A stretch of DNA of 64,000 nucleotides from Methylobacterium sp. (GCA_020253445.1 JADCBP010000005.1:558001-622000), one strand, 5' to 3'; shown: positions 37,361-45,954, counted from the first letter of the stretch. The notes: generated by a model not told the origin, from the sequence alone. Numbers and translations are program-made.

Positions 37361-38743
37361 ATGTCCCTCCCTGCCGTTCTCTCGCGCCTGGATGCCAGCC
37401 ACGAGAACACCCTCGCCCGCCTGAAAGCCTGGCTGGCGATCCCCTCCATTTCCACCGATCCGGCCTACAGGGCCGAGGTGCGGCGCGCGGGCGCGCATCT
37501 CGTGGCGGACCTCACGACCATGGGCTTCGAGGCTTCCTTGCGCGAAACGCCCGGTCATCCCGTGGTGGTGGGCCATCGCCGCCGGCCCGGCAAGCCGCAC
37601 ATCCTCTTCTACGGCCATTACGACGTGCAGCCCGTCGACCCGCTGGAATTGTGGGAACAGCCCCCCTTCGAGCCGGTGGTGAAGGAGGTTTCACCCGGCG
37701 GGCCGGCGATCTGCGCGCGTGGCGCCTCGGATGACAAGGGCCAGATCATGACCTTCCTGGAGGCGTGCCGCGCCATCATCGCCGAGACGGGCGACCTGCC
37801 GGTATCGCTCTCGGTGATGATCGAGGGCGAGGAGGAGAATGGTTCCATCAACCTGCCGGAATTCCTCGAGAAGAATGCGGCGGAGTTCAAGGCGGATATC
37901 TGCCTTGTCTGCGATACCGGCATGTGGGATCGCGGCCGGCCGCAGATCACCTCGTCGCTGCGGGGCCTGCTCTATGAGGAGATCATCGTGCGGGCCGCGA
38001 ATCGCGACCTGCATTCCGGCCATTTCGGCGGCACGGCGCAGAACCCCCTCCACATCCTGGCGCGCATCATCGCCGCCATGCATGATGCCGAGGGACGGGT
38101 GGCCGTCCCCCATTTCTATGAGGGTGTTCACGAGACGGGCGACAACCGCAAGGCCTCGTGGGAGGCGCTCGGCCTCACGGAGGCGGATTTCCTCGGCACG
38201 GTCGGCCTGAAATTCGCCGCCGGCGAGAGGGGCCGGACGCTGATCGAGAAGATCCAGGCGCGCCCGACCTGCGATTGCAACGGCATCTGGGGCGGCTATA
38301 CCGAAGCCGGCACCAAGACCGTGATCGCGGCGCAGGCGCGTGCGAAGATTTCGTTCCGCCTCGTTCACGACCAGGACCCCAAGGCCATCCAGAAGAACTT
38401 CCGCGAATATGTCGCAGGCATGATCCCGCCGGATTGTTCGGTGGAGTTCATCGGCTACAAGGGCAGCCGCGCGGTGCAGGTGAGCGAGGACAGCCCCGAT
38501 ATGCGCCTTGCGGTTCAGGCCCTGCGCGACGAATGGGGCACGGAACCCGTGGTGCTCGGCCATGGCGGTTCGATCCCCGTCGTGGGGGATTTCAAGCGCC
38601 TGCTGGGGCTCGATGCGCTGCTGATCGGCTGGAGCCTCGACGATGATCGCATCCATTCGCCGAACGAGAAATACGATCTCGAGAACTTCTATCGCGGACA
38701 GAAAAGCTGGGCGCGCATCCTTCTCGCGCTGGCGAACCGCTGA
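37361..38743 (+). CDS. M20-family metallopeptidase (dipeptidase-like)
   Basis: A 460-residue zinc hydrolase of family M20. Metal ligands and catalytic residues are seen in ILFYGHYDVQP, GASDDKGQ, MIEGEEENGS, and LVCDTGMWD; the dimerisation insert carries DLHSGHFGGTAQNP. It should cleave dipeptides or N-acylated amino acids in the cytoplasm; the usual name is dipeptidase or acetylornithine deacetylase-like. It directly follows the amino-acid exporter on the same strand, so peptide-derived amino acids could be the exporter's substrate. Confidence 0.86.
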   Translation: MSLPAVLSRLDASHENTLARLKAWLAIPSISTDPAYRAEVRRAGAHLVADLTTMGFEASLRETPGHPVVVGHRRRPGKPHILFYGHYDVQPVDPLELWEQPPFEPVVKEVSPGGPAICARGASDDKGQIMTFLEACRAIIAETGDLPVSLSVMIEGEEENGSINLPEFLEKNAAEFKADICLVCDTGMWDRGRPQITSSLRGLLYEEIIVRAANRDLHSGHFGGTAQNPLHILARIIAAMHDAEGRVAVPHFYEGVHETGDNRKASWEALGLTEADFLGTVGLKFAAGERGRTLIEKIQARPTCDCNGIWGGYTEAGTKTVIAAQARAKISFRLVHDQDPKAIQKNFREYVAGMIPPDCSVEFIGYKGSRAVQVSEDSPDMRLAVQALRDEWGTEPVVLGHGGSIPVVGDFKRLLGLDALLIGWSLDDDRIHSPNEKYDLENFYRGQKSWARILLALANR

Positions 38744-38746
38744 GGC

Positions 38747-39406
38747 TCAATCCACCCCGTGAAGGTCGGGAACGATCTTGAGGGGCGGAAGGCCGGGATA
38801 TTCATCCGGCAGGCCGGTGCGATTGACCCAGATGGGCGTGAAGCCGGCCGCGAAGGCGCCGGCAATGTCCCAGCGGTTCGAGGAGACGAAGGTGATATCC
38901 GAAGGGTGGTCCGCCAGCGCAAGCCGGCTTGCGACGGCATAGACCGGCATGGCCGGCTTGAAATGGCCGGTCTGCTCGACCGAGATCACCTGATCGATGT
39001 ATCCGCCCAGTCGGCTCGCGGCGATCGCATTCTTCACCATGGCATGCGTGCCATTGGTGAAGACCACCGTGCGGTGACGCGCGGATTTCAGCCGCCCCAG
39101 GACCTTCGCCACATCCGGAAAGGCATCGAGCACGCGATAGGCGTCGAGCAAGGCGTTGCGCAGGGCCGGATCGCCAAGCCCGAAGCGTGCCATCGCGAAA
39201 TCCAGCGCGCGTTCGGTCAGCGTCCAGAAATCGGCGCTGCCGCCGCGCCCCATCGCGGTCAGAACCCAGCTGTATTCGAGCTGCTTCTGCCGCCACAGGG
39301 CGGAGAGTTCCTGCGCCTTGTCGCCCAGCGGCGCGCCGGCGCGAATCACTGCGGAGTGAACATCGAAGAGAGTGCCATAGGCGTCAAACATGAAGATGCG
39401 AGCCAA
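38747..39406 (-). CDS. Haloacid dehalogenase, type II (HAD superfamily)
   Basis: A 219-residue HAD hydrolase with the nucleophile Asp in IFMFDAYGTLFDV, motif II in VVFTNGTHAM, the Lys in HFKPAMPVYA, and motif III in FVSSNRWDIAGAFAAGF. These are the type II L-2-haloacid dehalogenase features, but the cavity residues cannot be judged and other HAD activities are possible. I chose the TTG at 39406: CGGAGGAACC lies just before it and gives MARIFMFDAYG; the track's 39655 extends into the upstream spacer. It ends 3 nt from the M20 gene, converging. Confidence 0.8.
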   Translation of the reverse strand: MARIFMFDAYGTLFDVHSAVIRAGAPLGDKAQELSALWRQKQLEYSWVLTAMGRGGSADFWTLTERALDFAMARFGLGDPALRNALLDAYRVLDAFPDVAKVLGRLKSARHRTVVFTNGTHAMVKNAIAASRLGGYIDQVISVEQTGHFKPAMPVYAVASRLALADHPSDITFVSSNRWDIAGAFAAGFTPIWVNRTGLPDEYPGLPPLKIVPDLHGVD

Positions 39407-39554
39407 GGTTCCTCCGCGTGATGCCAGGCCGAAGCCGATCATGGCTTTTGATCGGTTGATGATTTGTTCGAATAGCGCGGCCTGTAAAGCCCGGAGTGAT
39501 TGACCTTCCCCTGGCCTGCCGCTCGTATGGGGAAGTTTTATCCCGGAGGGCATG

Positions 39555-40409
39555 ATGGCGTGGTCTGAAACCTGGACGTTTTTCGAGGGGCGCTGGCTGG
39601 AGGGGAACCCGCCGCTGATGGGGCCGCGCAGCCATGCCTTCTGGCTCGCTTCCACCGTGTTCGATGGCGCCCGTGTCTTCGAAGGGGTCTATCCCGATCT
39701 CGATCGCCATGCGGATCGCCTCGTGCGCTCGGCGAGCAATCTCGGCCTCAAGGCCGGGGTCAGCCCGGAAGAGATCGTGGCGCTCACGAAAGAGGGCACG
39801 AAGAAATTCGCCGCCGATGCGCCGCTCTACGTGAAGCCCATGGTGTGGGCGGAAGGCGAGGGTGCCTCCACCATCCTGCCGAACCCGGATGATTGCCGCT
39901 TCGCCCTCTGCCTGTTCGTGGCGCCGATGCCCGAGCCGCGTGGCATGAGCCTGACGCTCTCGCCGTTCCGGCGCCCCTCGCTTGAATGCATGCCGACAGA
40001 TGCGAAGGCGGGTTGCCTTTACCCCAACAATGCGCGCTGCCTCTCGGAAGCGAAGTCGCGCGGCTTCGACAATTGCCTCGTGCGGGATCTGCTCGGCAAC
40101 ATCGCCGAGACCGCGACGGCCAACATCTTCATGGTGAAGGACGGCGTCGTCTTCACGCCCGCTCCCAATGGCGCCTTCCTCAACGGCATCACCCGCCAGC
40201 GCGTCATCCAGCTGATGCGCGATACGGGTATGCAGGTGGTGGAACAGGCGCTGGGCTACGAGGATTTCGCCCGCGCGGACGAGGTTTTCATCTCGGGCAA
40301 TTATTCGAAGGTGATGCCGGTCACCCGCCTGGACGGGCGGGAATATCAGGCCGGTCCGGCCTACCGGAAGGCGCGAGAACTCTACTGGGAGTTCGCCCAT
40401 GCCGCCTGA
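39555..40409 (+). CDS. Branched-chain aminotransferase-like protein (class IV)
   Basis: A PLP fold-type IV enzyme of 284 residues. The start MAWSETWTFFEG fits the family better than the ATG 3 nt earlier, and GGAGG is close upstream. The PLP lysine is in PTDAKAGCLYPNN (K151), followed by DNCLVRDLLGNIAETATANIFMV. It would transfer the amino group of a branched-chain amino acid to 2-oxoglutarate, but this short Hyphomicrobiales type might act on other amino acids. Monocistronic, with a 200-nt spacer after it that contains a candidate RNA. Confidence 0.84.
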   Translation: MAWSETWTFFEGRWLEGNPPLMGPRSHAFWLASTVFDGARVFEGVYPDLDRHADRLVRSASNLGLKAGVSPEEIVALTKEGTKKFAADAPLYVKPMVWAEGEGASTILPNPDDCRFALCLFVAPMPEPRGMSLTLSPFRRPSLECMPTDAKAGCLYPNNARCLSEAKSRGFDNCLVRDLLGNIAETATANIFMVKDGVVFTPAPNGAFLNGITRQRVIQLMRDTGMQVVEQALGYEDFARADEVFISGNYSKVMPVTRLDGREYQAGPAYRKARELYWEFAHAA

Positions 40410-40472
40410 TCACAGGCTCGTGTCTCAATTCGGGATATTGCCACAATCCTGGCCTGACGATTCCATAAAGGG

Positions 40473-40594
40473 GAATCATGCTTTGCAGATACAACGGATT
40501 TCACGTCTGTGAGCCCCCAGACGTCAGACGTGGTGTCCTCAAGAAGGTTCGAGACCCCTTCCGAAATCGGCCGCGGCAGAAACCGCGGCCTTTT
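40473..40594 (+). ncRNA. Candidate small RNA ending in an intrinsic terminator
   Basis: The 200-nt spacer holds a weak promoter-like pair (TTGCCA 40438-40443, 17 nt, TTCCAT 40461-40466) and ends in a strong terminator. In between, CACGTCTG (40502-40509) can pair with either CAGACGT (40518-40524) or, perfectly, CAGACGTG (40525-40532), two mutually exclusive stems. No reading frame here looks coding. An alternative is a long 3' UTR of the aminotransferase gene with the same terminator. Boundaries are guesses. Confidence 0.4.
40569..40594 (+). terminator. Intrinsic terminator
   Basis: GGCCGCGG, CAGAAA loop, CCGCGGCC, then TTTT: a perfect 8-bp GC stem with a T tail. It lies 160 nt after the aminotransferase stop and 16 nt before the end of the converging DUF305 gene; the T tract is on the plus strand only. 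Confidence 0.8.
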
Positions 40595-40609
40595 CGTTGG
40601 TGCAGCCGC

Positions 40610-40993
40610 TCACTGGCCCTTCTTCTTCAGCCAATCGCGCATGAAGGCGATCTCCTTCTCCTGCGCGGCGATGACCTCCTCGGCGAGCTTCCTCACTTCC
40701 GGGTCCTTGCCATGCTGGAGCACCACGCGCGCCATGTCGATCGCGCCCTGGTGATGCGGGATCATGCCCTTGAAGAAATCGATATCGGCATCGCCGGTAA
40801 AAGGGATGTCCATATCCTTGTGCATCTTGTCATTCGCGGCACGGAAGGCCTTTGTTGCGGCCGTCTCCGCCTTCGCGGTCGGCGCGGCGTGGGAGCCATG
40901 CGCATTGTGCCCGCCATGATGCCCGGAATGCTGCGCCTCGGCCGAAAACGCGCAAGCCGCGAGAACCGTTCCGGCCAGGATGATCCGCTTCAT
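40610..40993 (-). CDS. DUF305 family exported protein
   Basis: A 127-residue protein with a signal peptide ([16 protein letters not shown]) followed by a His-rich stretch ([16 protein letters not shown]) and a helical DUF305 domain with the hallmark [16 protein letters not shown]305 proteins are ferritin-like four-helix bundles; some, such as CopM, bind copper in the periplasm. The His-rich N-terminus fits metal binding here too. A second gene for a small membrane protein lies upstream on the same strand. Confidence 0.85.
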   Translation of the reverse strand: MKRIILAGTVLAACAFSAEAQHSGHHGGHNAHGSHAAPTAKAETAATKAFRAANDKMHKDMDIPFTGDADIDFFKGMIPHHQGAIDMARVVLQHGKDPEVRKLAEEVIAAQEKEIAFMRDWLKKKGQ

Positions 40994-41071
40994 TGCCGAT
41001 GTCCTTTCCTCGTCATGAACCGTGACGGAAGATAGTCCAGCATTGTTTCAGCGGTGTTTCAATGGCATTGC

Positions 41072-41086
41072 CGACCGTGACGGTCG
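41072..41086. repeat. Perfect 15-nt palindrome
   Basis: CGACCGTGACGGTCG, 7-nt arms around one base, 15 nt after the DUF2892 stop in the 107-nt spacer before DUF305. It could be an operator for DUF305 or simply a stem in a shared transcript. Confidence 0.3.
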
Positions 41087-41100
41087 CCGGTGAAGCGCGA

Positions 41101-41310
41101 TCACCCGCTCTTCCGCTCGCAGGTCGAGACGCCGAGAATGGAATAGGCCGGGCAAGTGCCGAGAAATGCGGTGAGAAGCGGGACCACACCGATCCAGCCC
41201 ACCCAGTTCCAGCCGGTCTGTGAAAAGCCCAGCGGAATGGCATAAGCGATCAGCACGAGGCCGACCATCACGCGCAAGGCCCGGTCGATCGTTCCAACAT
41301 TGCGGACCAT
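41101..41310 (-). CDS. DUF2892 (YgaP-like transmembrane) protein
   Basis: A 69-residue membrane protein from the ATG at 41310, which has an excellent GGAGGG upstream. It starts NVGTIDRALRVMVGL, has two hydrophobic helices, and ends TCPAYSILGVSTC, the usual DUF2892 form. This family often sits next to rhodanese or sulfur-carrier genes and its role is unknown; here it precedes DUF305. The two cysteines might be functional. Confidence 0.85.
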   Translation of the reverse strand: MVRNVGTIDRALRVMVGLVLIAYAIPLGFSQTGWNWVGWIGVVPLLTAFLGTCPAYSILGVSTCERKSG

Positions 41311-41463
41311 GATTACCCTCCATCCAGTTCCATGGAATGACAGACATATATGATTGCATGAATTTGTTTGCAAGCAAGCCTTGAGCTATCTGGCGAATTC
41401 CTTTCCGGTGAGGCGCGAATCGCTCGGGTCGTGCCTGGTCAACCAGCTTCATGGAGGCGGCGC

Positions 41464-41778
41464 ATGCGCAATCTTGCTTTGGCCGGTGTTCTGCTCGGCG
41501 TCGTTCTCGTGGCCTCGCCGGCCCTTGCCTGGACCCCGCCGCCCGTTGGCGTTCCCTGTCATTCCGCGCGCCATTTCAAGGCCGATACGCTGGTGATCGC
41601 CGGGAATTACCTCGGGGGACGCGCAGTTCGCGATGGCGTGGTGGACTGGAAGTCCTTCCAGGCCTGTTTCCATGATGTCGCGAGCTGCGAGCAATGGCTG
41701 GTCCGCCAGGCTTCCGTCTATCCGCTGCGGCCGGGTTTCGCGCGCTGCACGCCCCTCCGCGTGGGCTACAAGCGCTGA
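41464..41778 (+). CDS. Secreted hypothetical protein
   Basis: A 104-residue protein from the ATG at 41464, which is preceded by ATGGAGGCGGC; the track's 41368 is too early. Signal peptide (LALAGVLLGVVLVASPALAW), then about 80 residues with four cysteines (VPCHSAR, ACFHDVASC, ARCTP), which suggests two disulfides in the periplasm. Its WxxxFQACFHDVASCEQWLV pattern is familiar from small Hyphomicrobiales secreted proteins but I know no function. Confidence 0.7.
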   Translation: MRNLALAGVLLGVVLVASPALAWTPPPVGVPCHSARHFKADTLVIAGNYLGGRAVRDGVVDWKSFQACFHDVASCEQWLVRQASVYPLRPGFARCTPLRVGYKR

Positions 41779-41831
41779 GTGGCCAGAGCGTTTTCCGACC
41801 AAACAGGCATCGAGATCGGATGCGTTATCTC

Positions 41832-42054
41832 TTTTCTTGATCGCATTTTCTTGACGCGAACCGGTGCCCACTTCGCTTGAAAATGCTTCTCTCTTTTCCT
41901 GATCGCATTTTCTTGGCGCGAACCGGAAACCACTTCGCTTGAAAATGCTCCAGAGCGCAAACCGATCTAACAATATTAGATCTGGCGCTCACTCTTCTTG
42001 TTTTCGCATCCGCTTTTTCCGCCAACCGGTATCCACTTGGCGGGCGGATGCTCT
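41832..42054. repeat. Array of three related hairpin repeats
   Basis: Two close copies (about 41832-41887 and 41893-41949) and a diverged third (about 41996-42054) share CGCATTTTCTTG..GCGAACCGG..CCACTTCGCTTGAAAATGCT. Each has GCATTTTC and GAAAATGC at its ends, so each can form a stem-loop. The core GAACCGG..CCACTT is a widespread intergenic word in Alphaproteobacteria. Between copies two and three lies another hairpin, GAGCGC..GATCTAA, CAATA, TTAGATC..GCGCTC (41953-41990). The spacer is non-coding, at the 3' ends of two converging genes. Confidence 0.75.
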
Positions 42055-43570
42055 AGCGGAAGCGCAGCGAAAGCCGCGCGATCCGCGCGCAGATCAGCAC
42101 GATCGCGCCATAGGCCAAGGCGCCCGCAACCGCATAGACCCCGAGCTTCAGATAGGCCGGGAGCGCGCTGAACGCCGCGCCATAAAACTCCCGCACCAGA
42201 AGCAGCGCCGCAACCAGCCAGATCGTGCCGATCAGCGCGACCCAGAGCTGCAAGGCGAGTTCGCCATCCGGCCTGGCCTTCTTCTGGCGGATGGCCAGCG
42301 CGGCGAGGATCAGCGCATTGGCGATCGCGCCCATCGCGGTGGCGAAAGCGAGGCCGGCCGCGCCATAATCGCGCCAGAGCAGCAGCTTCAGGCCGAGGTT
42401 CAGCGCGATCGCGGTGAGGGAAGCATAGAGCGGGGTGCGCGTATCACCGCGCGCATGGAAGCTGCCGACAAGCGAGCGGATCGCCACCACGGCGGGCAGG
42501 CCCCAGGCATAGGCCGCGAGAACGGCGGCAGAGCTTCGCACGGCCTCCTCGCCGAACGCCCCATAACCGAAAAAGCCGGCGATGATCGCCTCGGGGATGA
42601 ACAGGAAGGCGGCCGTGAAGGGAAGGGCCAGCATCAGCGAGATCGCCAGGCTCTGGTTCTGCGCCTTGTGCGCGCCGGGTTCGTCACCGGCCGCGAGGCG
42701 CTTCGACATTTCCGGCAGCAGCACCGTGCCGGCGGCCACCGCGATGACCCCGATGGGCAATTGATAGAGGCGATCGGCATAGTAAAGCGAGGAAGCTCCG
42801 CCCGGCGGCAGGAACGTGACGATGATCGTATCGGCGAGCATCGCAATCTGCACTCCGGCCGAGCCGATCACCGCAGGCCCGAAGGCGCGGAAGAATCGCG
42901 CCAGCTCGCCGTTCCATCGCGGCCAGACGGGCGGCGCGAGCAGGCCGGCGCGGAAGGCGGCGATCATCAGCAGGCCCGCTTCCAGCACGCCCGCGATCAG
43001 CACGCCCCAGGCGGCGGCATGCGCGCCGCTCGCGAAGAAGCCGGCGAGGAGCAGGGTGGAAATCATCGCCAGATTGAGGAGCACGGGCGCTGCGGCGCCG
43101 GCCGCGAAGCGCTTCTCGGCATTCAGAACGCCTGTCCACAGGACCACAAGCGAGACCAGGGCGAGATAGGGGAAGGTGATGCGCGTGAGTTCCACCGCCA
43201 GCCCCATCGCCGCGCCGGAAGCGGCGAAGCCCGGCGCGAGCAGGCGGATGAAGCCCGGCGTGAAGGCCAGCACCAGGACCAGCAGCAGGCCCTGCGCCAG
43301 CAGCATCAGGGCAAGCACCTCGCCCTGGAAGCGGCGGCTTGCAAGGTCGCCCGCTTGCGTGCGGATGCGGGTATAGGCCGGCACGAAGGCCGAGGAAAAG
43401 GCGCCTTCGCCGAAAATGGCGCGAAAGTGGTTCGGCAGGCGGAAGGCGACGGCGAAGGCATCCATCATCAGGCCCGCGCCCAGCAACCGGGCCAGAAGGA
43501 TATCCCTCAGAAATCCGGTGATGCGGGAGATCAGGGTCCAGAGGCTGACGGAGACGAAACCCCGGATCAT
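42053..43570 (-). CDS. murJ: Lipid II flippase
   Basis: A 505-residue polytopic membrane protein with about 14 helices, the MATE-like flippase that moves lipid II across the inner membrane for peptidoglycan synthesis. The start SLWTLISRITGFLRDILLARLLGAG is the family hallmark, and AIFGEGAFSSAFVPAYTRI and GSFHARGDTRTPLYASL are conserved. Normally an essential single-copy gene. It overlaps the GT2 gene by ATGA, so the two are cotranscribed and probably both serve envelope lipids. Confidence 0.92.
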   Translation of the reverse strand: MIRGFVSVSLWTLISRITGFLRDILLARLLGAGLMMDAFAVAFRLPNHFRAIFGEGAFSSAFVPAYTRIRTQAGDLASRRFQGEVLALMLLAQGLLLVLVLAFTPGFIRLLAPGFAASGAAMGLAVELTRITFPYLALVSLVVLWTGVLNAEKRFAAGAAAPVLLNLAMISTLLLAGFFASGAHAAAWGVLIAGVLEAGLLMIAAFRAGLLAPPVWPRWNGELARFFRAFGPAVIGSAGVQIAMLADTIIVTFLPPGGASSLYYADRLYQLPIGVIAVAAGTVLLPEMSKRLAAGDEPGAHKAQNQSLAISLMLALPFTAAFLFIPEAIIAGFFGYGAFGEEAVRSSAAVLAAYAWGLPAVVAIRSLVGSFHARGDTRTPLYASLTAIALNLGLKLLLWRDYGAAGLAFATAMGAIANALILAALAIRQKKARPDGELALQLWVALIGTIWLVAALLLVREFYGAAFSALPAYLKLGVYAVAGALAYGAIVLICARIARLSLRFR

Positions 43571-44598
43571 GGATGGGCGCGGGCTCTCGGCTTGGCGCGC
43601 AAGGGCACGGCCTCGGGCTTCTCGATCGGCTCGCCGCCGATTTCCTCCGCCACGATGTAGAGCGGCCGGCGCTTCACCTCCGCGAAGATGCGGCCGATAT
43701 ACTCGCCGATGATGCCGAGGAACACGAGCTGGATGCCCGAGAAGAACATCACCGACACCACGAGGGTCGGGAAGCCCGGCACATCCGAGCCCCAGATCAG
43801 CGTGCGCAGGGCGATGCTCACCGCATAGGTCATCGCGAAGATCGAGATGCCGATGCCGAGATAGGTCGCGAGCCTCAACGGCAGGGTGGAGAAGGAGGAA
43901 AGGCCATCAAAGGCGAAGCGTGTCAGCTTCTTGAGGCCCCATTTGGATGTGCCATGCAGGCGTTCCCGCACCTCGAAGGGCACGCCGATGGAGCGAAATC
44001 CCACCCAGGCATAGAGGCCTTTCGAGAAGCGCGCGCGCTCTCCCAACTGGCGAAGGGCCTCCACCACCTTGCGATCCATGAGGCGGAAATCGCCCGCCCC
44101 CTCGGGCAGCGGAATTTCGCCGAACTTGCGGAAGAGGCGGTAGAAGCGATCGGTCAGCCAGCGGCGGATCGCGCCATCGGTCGAGCGGTCGATGCGCTGC
44201 CCGTAGACCATCTCGTAACCCTCCCGCCAGCGCGCAACGAAGGTCTTCAGGATTTCCGGCGGATGCTGGAGATCGGCGTCAATCAGCGCCACGGCCTCGC
44301 CCCGCGCGTGATCGAGCCCGGCGGCCAGCGCGATTTCCTTGCCGAAATTGCGGCTGAAGCGCAGCGCACGGATGCGACCATCCGCCTCGGCAAAACGATT
44401 GATGCGAGAGAGCGTATCGTCGCAGGAGCCGTCATCCACGAAGAGGATTTCGAAAGAGGCGACACATTCCTCCAGCACCGGCACCAGATTGCCGATCAGC
44501 GCATCAATGTTCTCGCCCTCGTTGAAGGCTGGCACGACCACGCTCAACTCCGGCCTCAGCGGCCGCGATGCAGTGCCTGGACCCGTGGCAGGGCTCAT
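43567..44598 (-). CDS. GT2 polyprenyl-phosphate glycosyltransferase
   Basis: A 343-residue inner-membrane enzyme. The catalytic GT-A domain has ELSVVVPAFNEGENIDALI, ILFVDDGSCDDT, ALIDADLQHPPE, and RFSRNFGKEIALAAGLDHA; two C-terminal helices follow, as in DPM1/GtrB/ArnC-type enzymes that transfer a sugar from a nucleotide donor to undecaprenyl phosphate. GAGGAGGAAATC precedes the ATG at 44598; the track's 44742 is too early. It is coupled to murJ and divergent from a YdjC-type deacetylase, like the FlmF2/NaxD partnership. Confidence 0.87.
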   Translation of the reverse strand: MSPATGPGTASRPLRPELSVVVPAFNEGENIDALIGNLVPVLEECVASFEILFVDDGSCDDTLSRINRFAEADGRIRALRFSRNFGKEIALAAGLDHARGEAVALIDADLQHPPEILKTFVARWREGYEMVYGQRIDRSTDGAIRRWLTDRFYRLFRKFGEIPLPEGAGDFRLMDRKVVEALRQLGERARFSKGLYAWVGFRSIGVPFEVRERLHGTSKWGLKKLTRFAFDGLSSFSTLPLRLATYLGIGISIFAMTYAVSIALRTLIWGSDVPGFPTLVVSVMFFSGIQLVFLGIIGEYIGRIFAEVKRRPLYIVAEEIGGEPIEKPEAVPLRAKPRARAHP

Positions 44599-44741
44599 GA
44601 TTTCCTCCTCCCTCGCCGCGCGTTTCCACGCCGCTCCCCCGTTCTGTTTCTGAACGATCTGCGCCATAACGGAAAGCCCTTGCTGCCGGGTCCAAATCAC
44701 ATTTGCCGGTTGATAGTGTCCGGCGCATGAATGGAAGCCCA

Positions 44742-45596
44742 ATGCCGAACGCTACCCATTTCGTGCTGACCGCCGATGATTTCGCGCTGACGCCCGGTGT
44801 CAGCGCCGGCATCCTCGAACTTCTGGAGGAAGGGCGGATCAAGGCGGCGGGGGCGATGACGAACCGCCCTCATTGGCGGAGCGGTGCGGCGCTATTCGGC
44901 CAGTTTTCGGGCGCGGCCGATCTGGGCCTGCATTTCAACCTGACCTGCGGGGTGCCTCTGACGCGCATGAAGCGCCTCGCGCCGGCCGGAGAACTGCCGA
45001 AGCTGCCGGCCCTGCTGCGCGGCGGCGTTGCGGGCCTGCTGCCATCGGCAGAAATCGCTGCGGAATTCGAGGCGCAGATCGACGCCTTCGAGCAGGCGAT
45101 GGGCCGACCCCCGGATTTCATCGATGGCCACCAGCATGTCCATGCCCTGCCGGGCGTGCGCCGCGTGCTCGCGGATATCTTGCCGCGCCGCTTCCCGGAT
45201 GCGAAGCCCTATCTGCGCAATCCGGCCGACCGGCTCGCCTCGATCCGCGCGCGCGGGCGTCATGCGGCCAAGGCCATCTTGCTCGCAAGCCTTGCCGGGC
45301 CATTTGCCCCGCAGATGCAGGCGCTGGGCTTTGCCCTGAATGACGGCTTTTCCGGCTATTCGCGTTTTGATGCGAGGGCCGATTATGCAAGCGATTTCGC
45401 AAGCTACCTCGTCGCGCCCGGCCCGCGCCCCCTCGTGATGTGCCATCCCGGCTTCGTGGATGACGAATTGCGCGGCCTCGACCCGGCCACCGAAAGCCGC
45501 GAGGCCGAGATGGCCTTTTTCCTCTCCCCCCGCTTCACCGAGATCTGCGCGGCGGCGGGCATGCGACCCTCGCGCTTTTCTGAACTCGCCGAATGA
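44742..45596 (+). CDS. ChbG/HpnK (YdjC-like) carbohydrate deacetylase
   Basis: A 284-residue deacetylase. The metal-binding motif is LTADDFALTPGVSAGI at the N-terminus and the DGHQHVHALPGVR block in the middle; MCHPGFVDDEL is conserved at the end. Family members remove acetyl from N-acetyl sugars on chitooligosaccharides, hopanoids (HpnK) or undecaprenyl-phosphate sugars (NaxD). I chose the ATG at 44742, after GGAAG; 44727 is an in-frame alternative. Opposite a lipid-sugar GT2, so a lipid-linked N-acetylated sugar is the likely substrate. Confidence 0.83.
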   Translation: MPNATHFVLTADDFALTPGVSAGILELLEEGRIKAAGAMTNRPHWRSGAALFGQFSGAADLGLHFNLTCGVPLTRMKRLAPAGELPKLPALLRGGVAGLLPSAEIAAEFEAQIDAFEQAMGRPPDFIDGHQHVHALPGVRRVLADILPRRFPDAKPYLRNPADRLASIRARGRHAAKAILLASLAGPFAPQMQALGFALNDGFSGYSRFDARADYASDFASYLVAPGPRPLVMCHPGFVDDELRGLDPATESREAEMAFFLSPRFTEICAAAGMRPSRFSELAE

Positions 45597-45606
45597 AGGT
45601 TCTCCC

Positions 45607-45954
45607 ATGTCGCTGACTTCCGCCCACTGGATGCCGATTGCGCTGCTGCTCGCCTCCAACGTGTTCATGACGCTCGCCTGGTATGGCCACCTGAAATTCA
45701 AGGAGACCGCCCTGCCGGTGGTGATCCTTGTCAGCTGGGGCATCGCCTTCGTCGAATATTGCCTCGCCGTGCCCGCGAACCGCATGGGACATCAGGTCTA
45801 TTCGGCGGTGGAACTCAAGACAATCCAGGAGGTGATCACGCTTCTGGTTTTCGCCGGCTTTTCCGTGCTTTACCTCGGCGAGAAGATCACGCTGAACCAT
45901 CTCGTCGGCTTTTCCTTCATCTGCACAGGCGCATGGTTCGTTTTCCGCGGCTAG
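45607..45954 (+). CDS. DMT-family small membrane protein, DUF486
   Basis: A 115-residue protein with four predicted helices, of the DUF486 family, related in layout to the small multidrug/ArnE-ArnF type transporters. It has WMPIALLLASNVFMTLAWYGHLKF and GFSFICTGAWFVFRG at the ends. GGTTCTCCC is a weak ribosome site 10 nt after the deacetylase stop, so the two are probably cotranscribed. It could flip a lipid-linked sugar, but this is inference from the neighbours. The longer track start is rejected. Confidence 0.8.
   Translation: MSLTSAHWMPIALLLASNVFMTLAWYGHLKFKETALPVVILVSWGIAFVEYCLAVPANRMGHQVYSAVELKTIQEVITLLVFAGFSVLYLGEKITLNHLVGFSFICTGAWFVFRG

Noticed and set aside
40530-40575. tRNA-like GGTTCGAGACCCC segment
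   Set aside because: The loop is too long for a T arm, no acceptor stem, anticodon arm or CCA can be placed.
41832-42054. CRISPR-like array
   Set aside because: Only three copies, unequal spacing, palindromic units and no cas genes; these are dispersed intergenic hairpins.
41939-43660. 573-residue plus-strand ORF over murJ
   Set aside because: Gln/Arg/Asp-rich mirror of a membrane protein; the minus strand is unmistakably MurJ.
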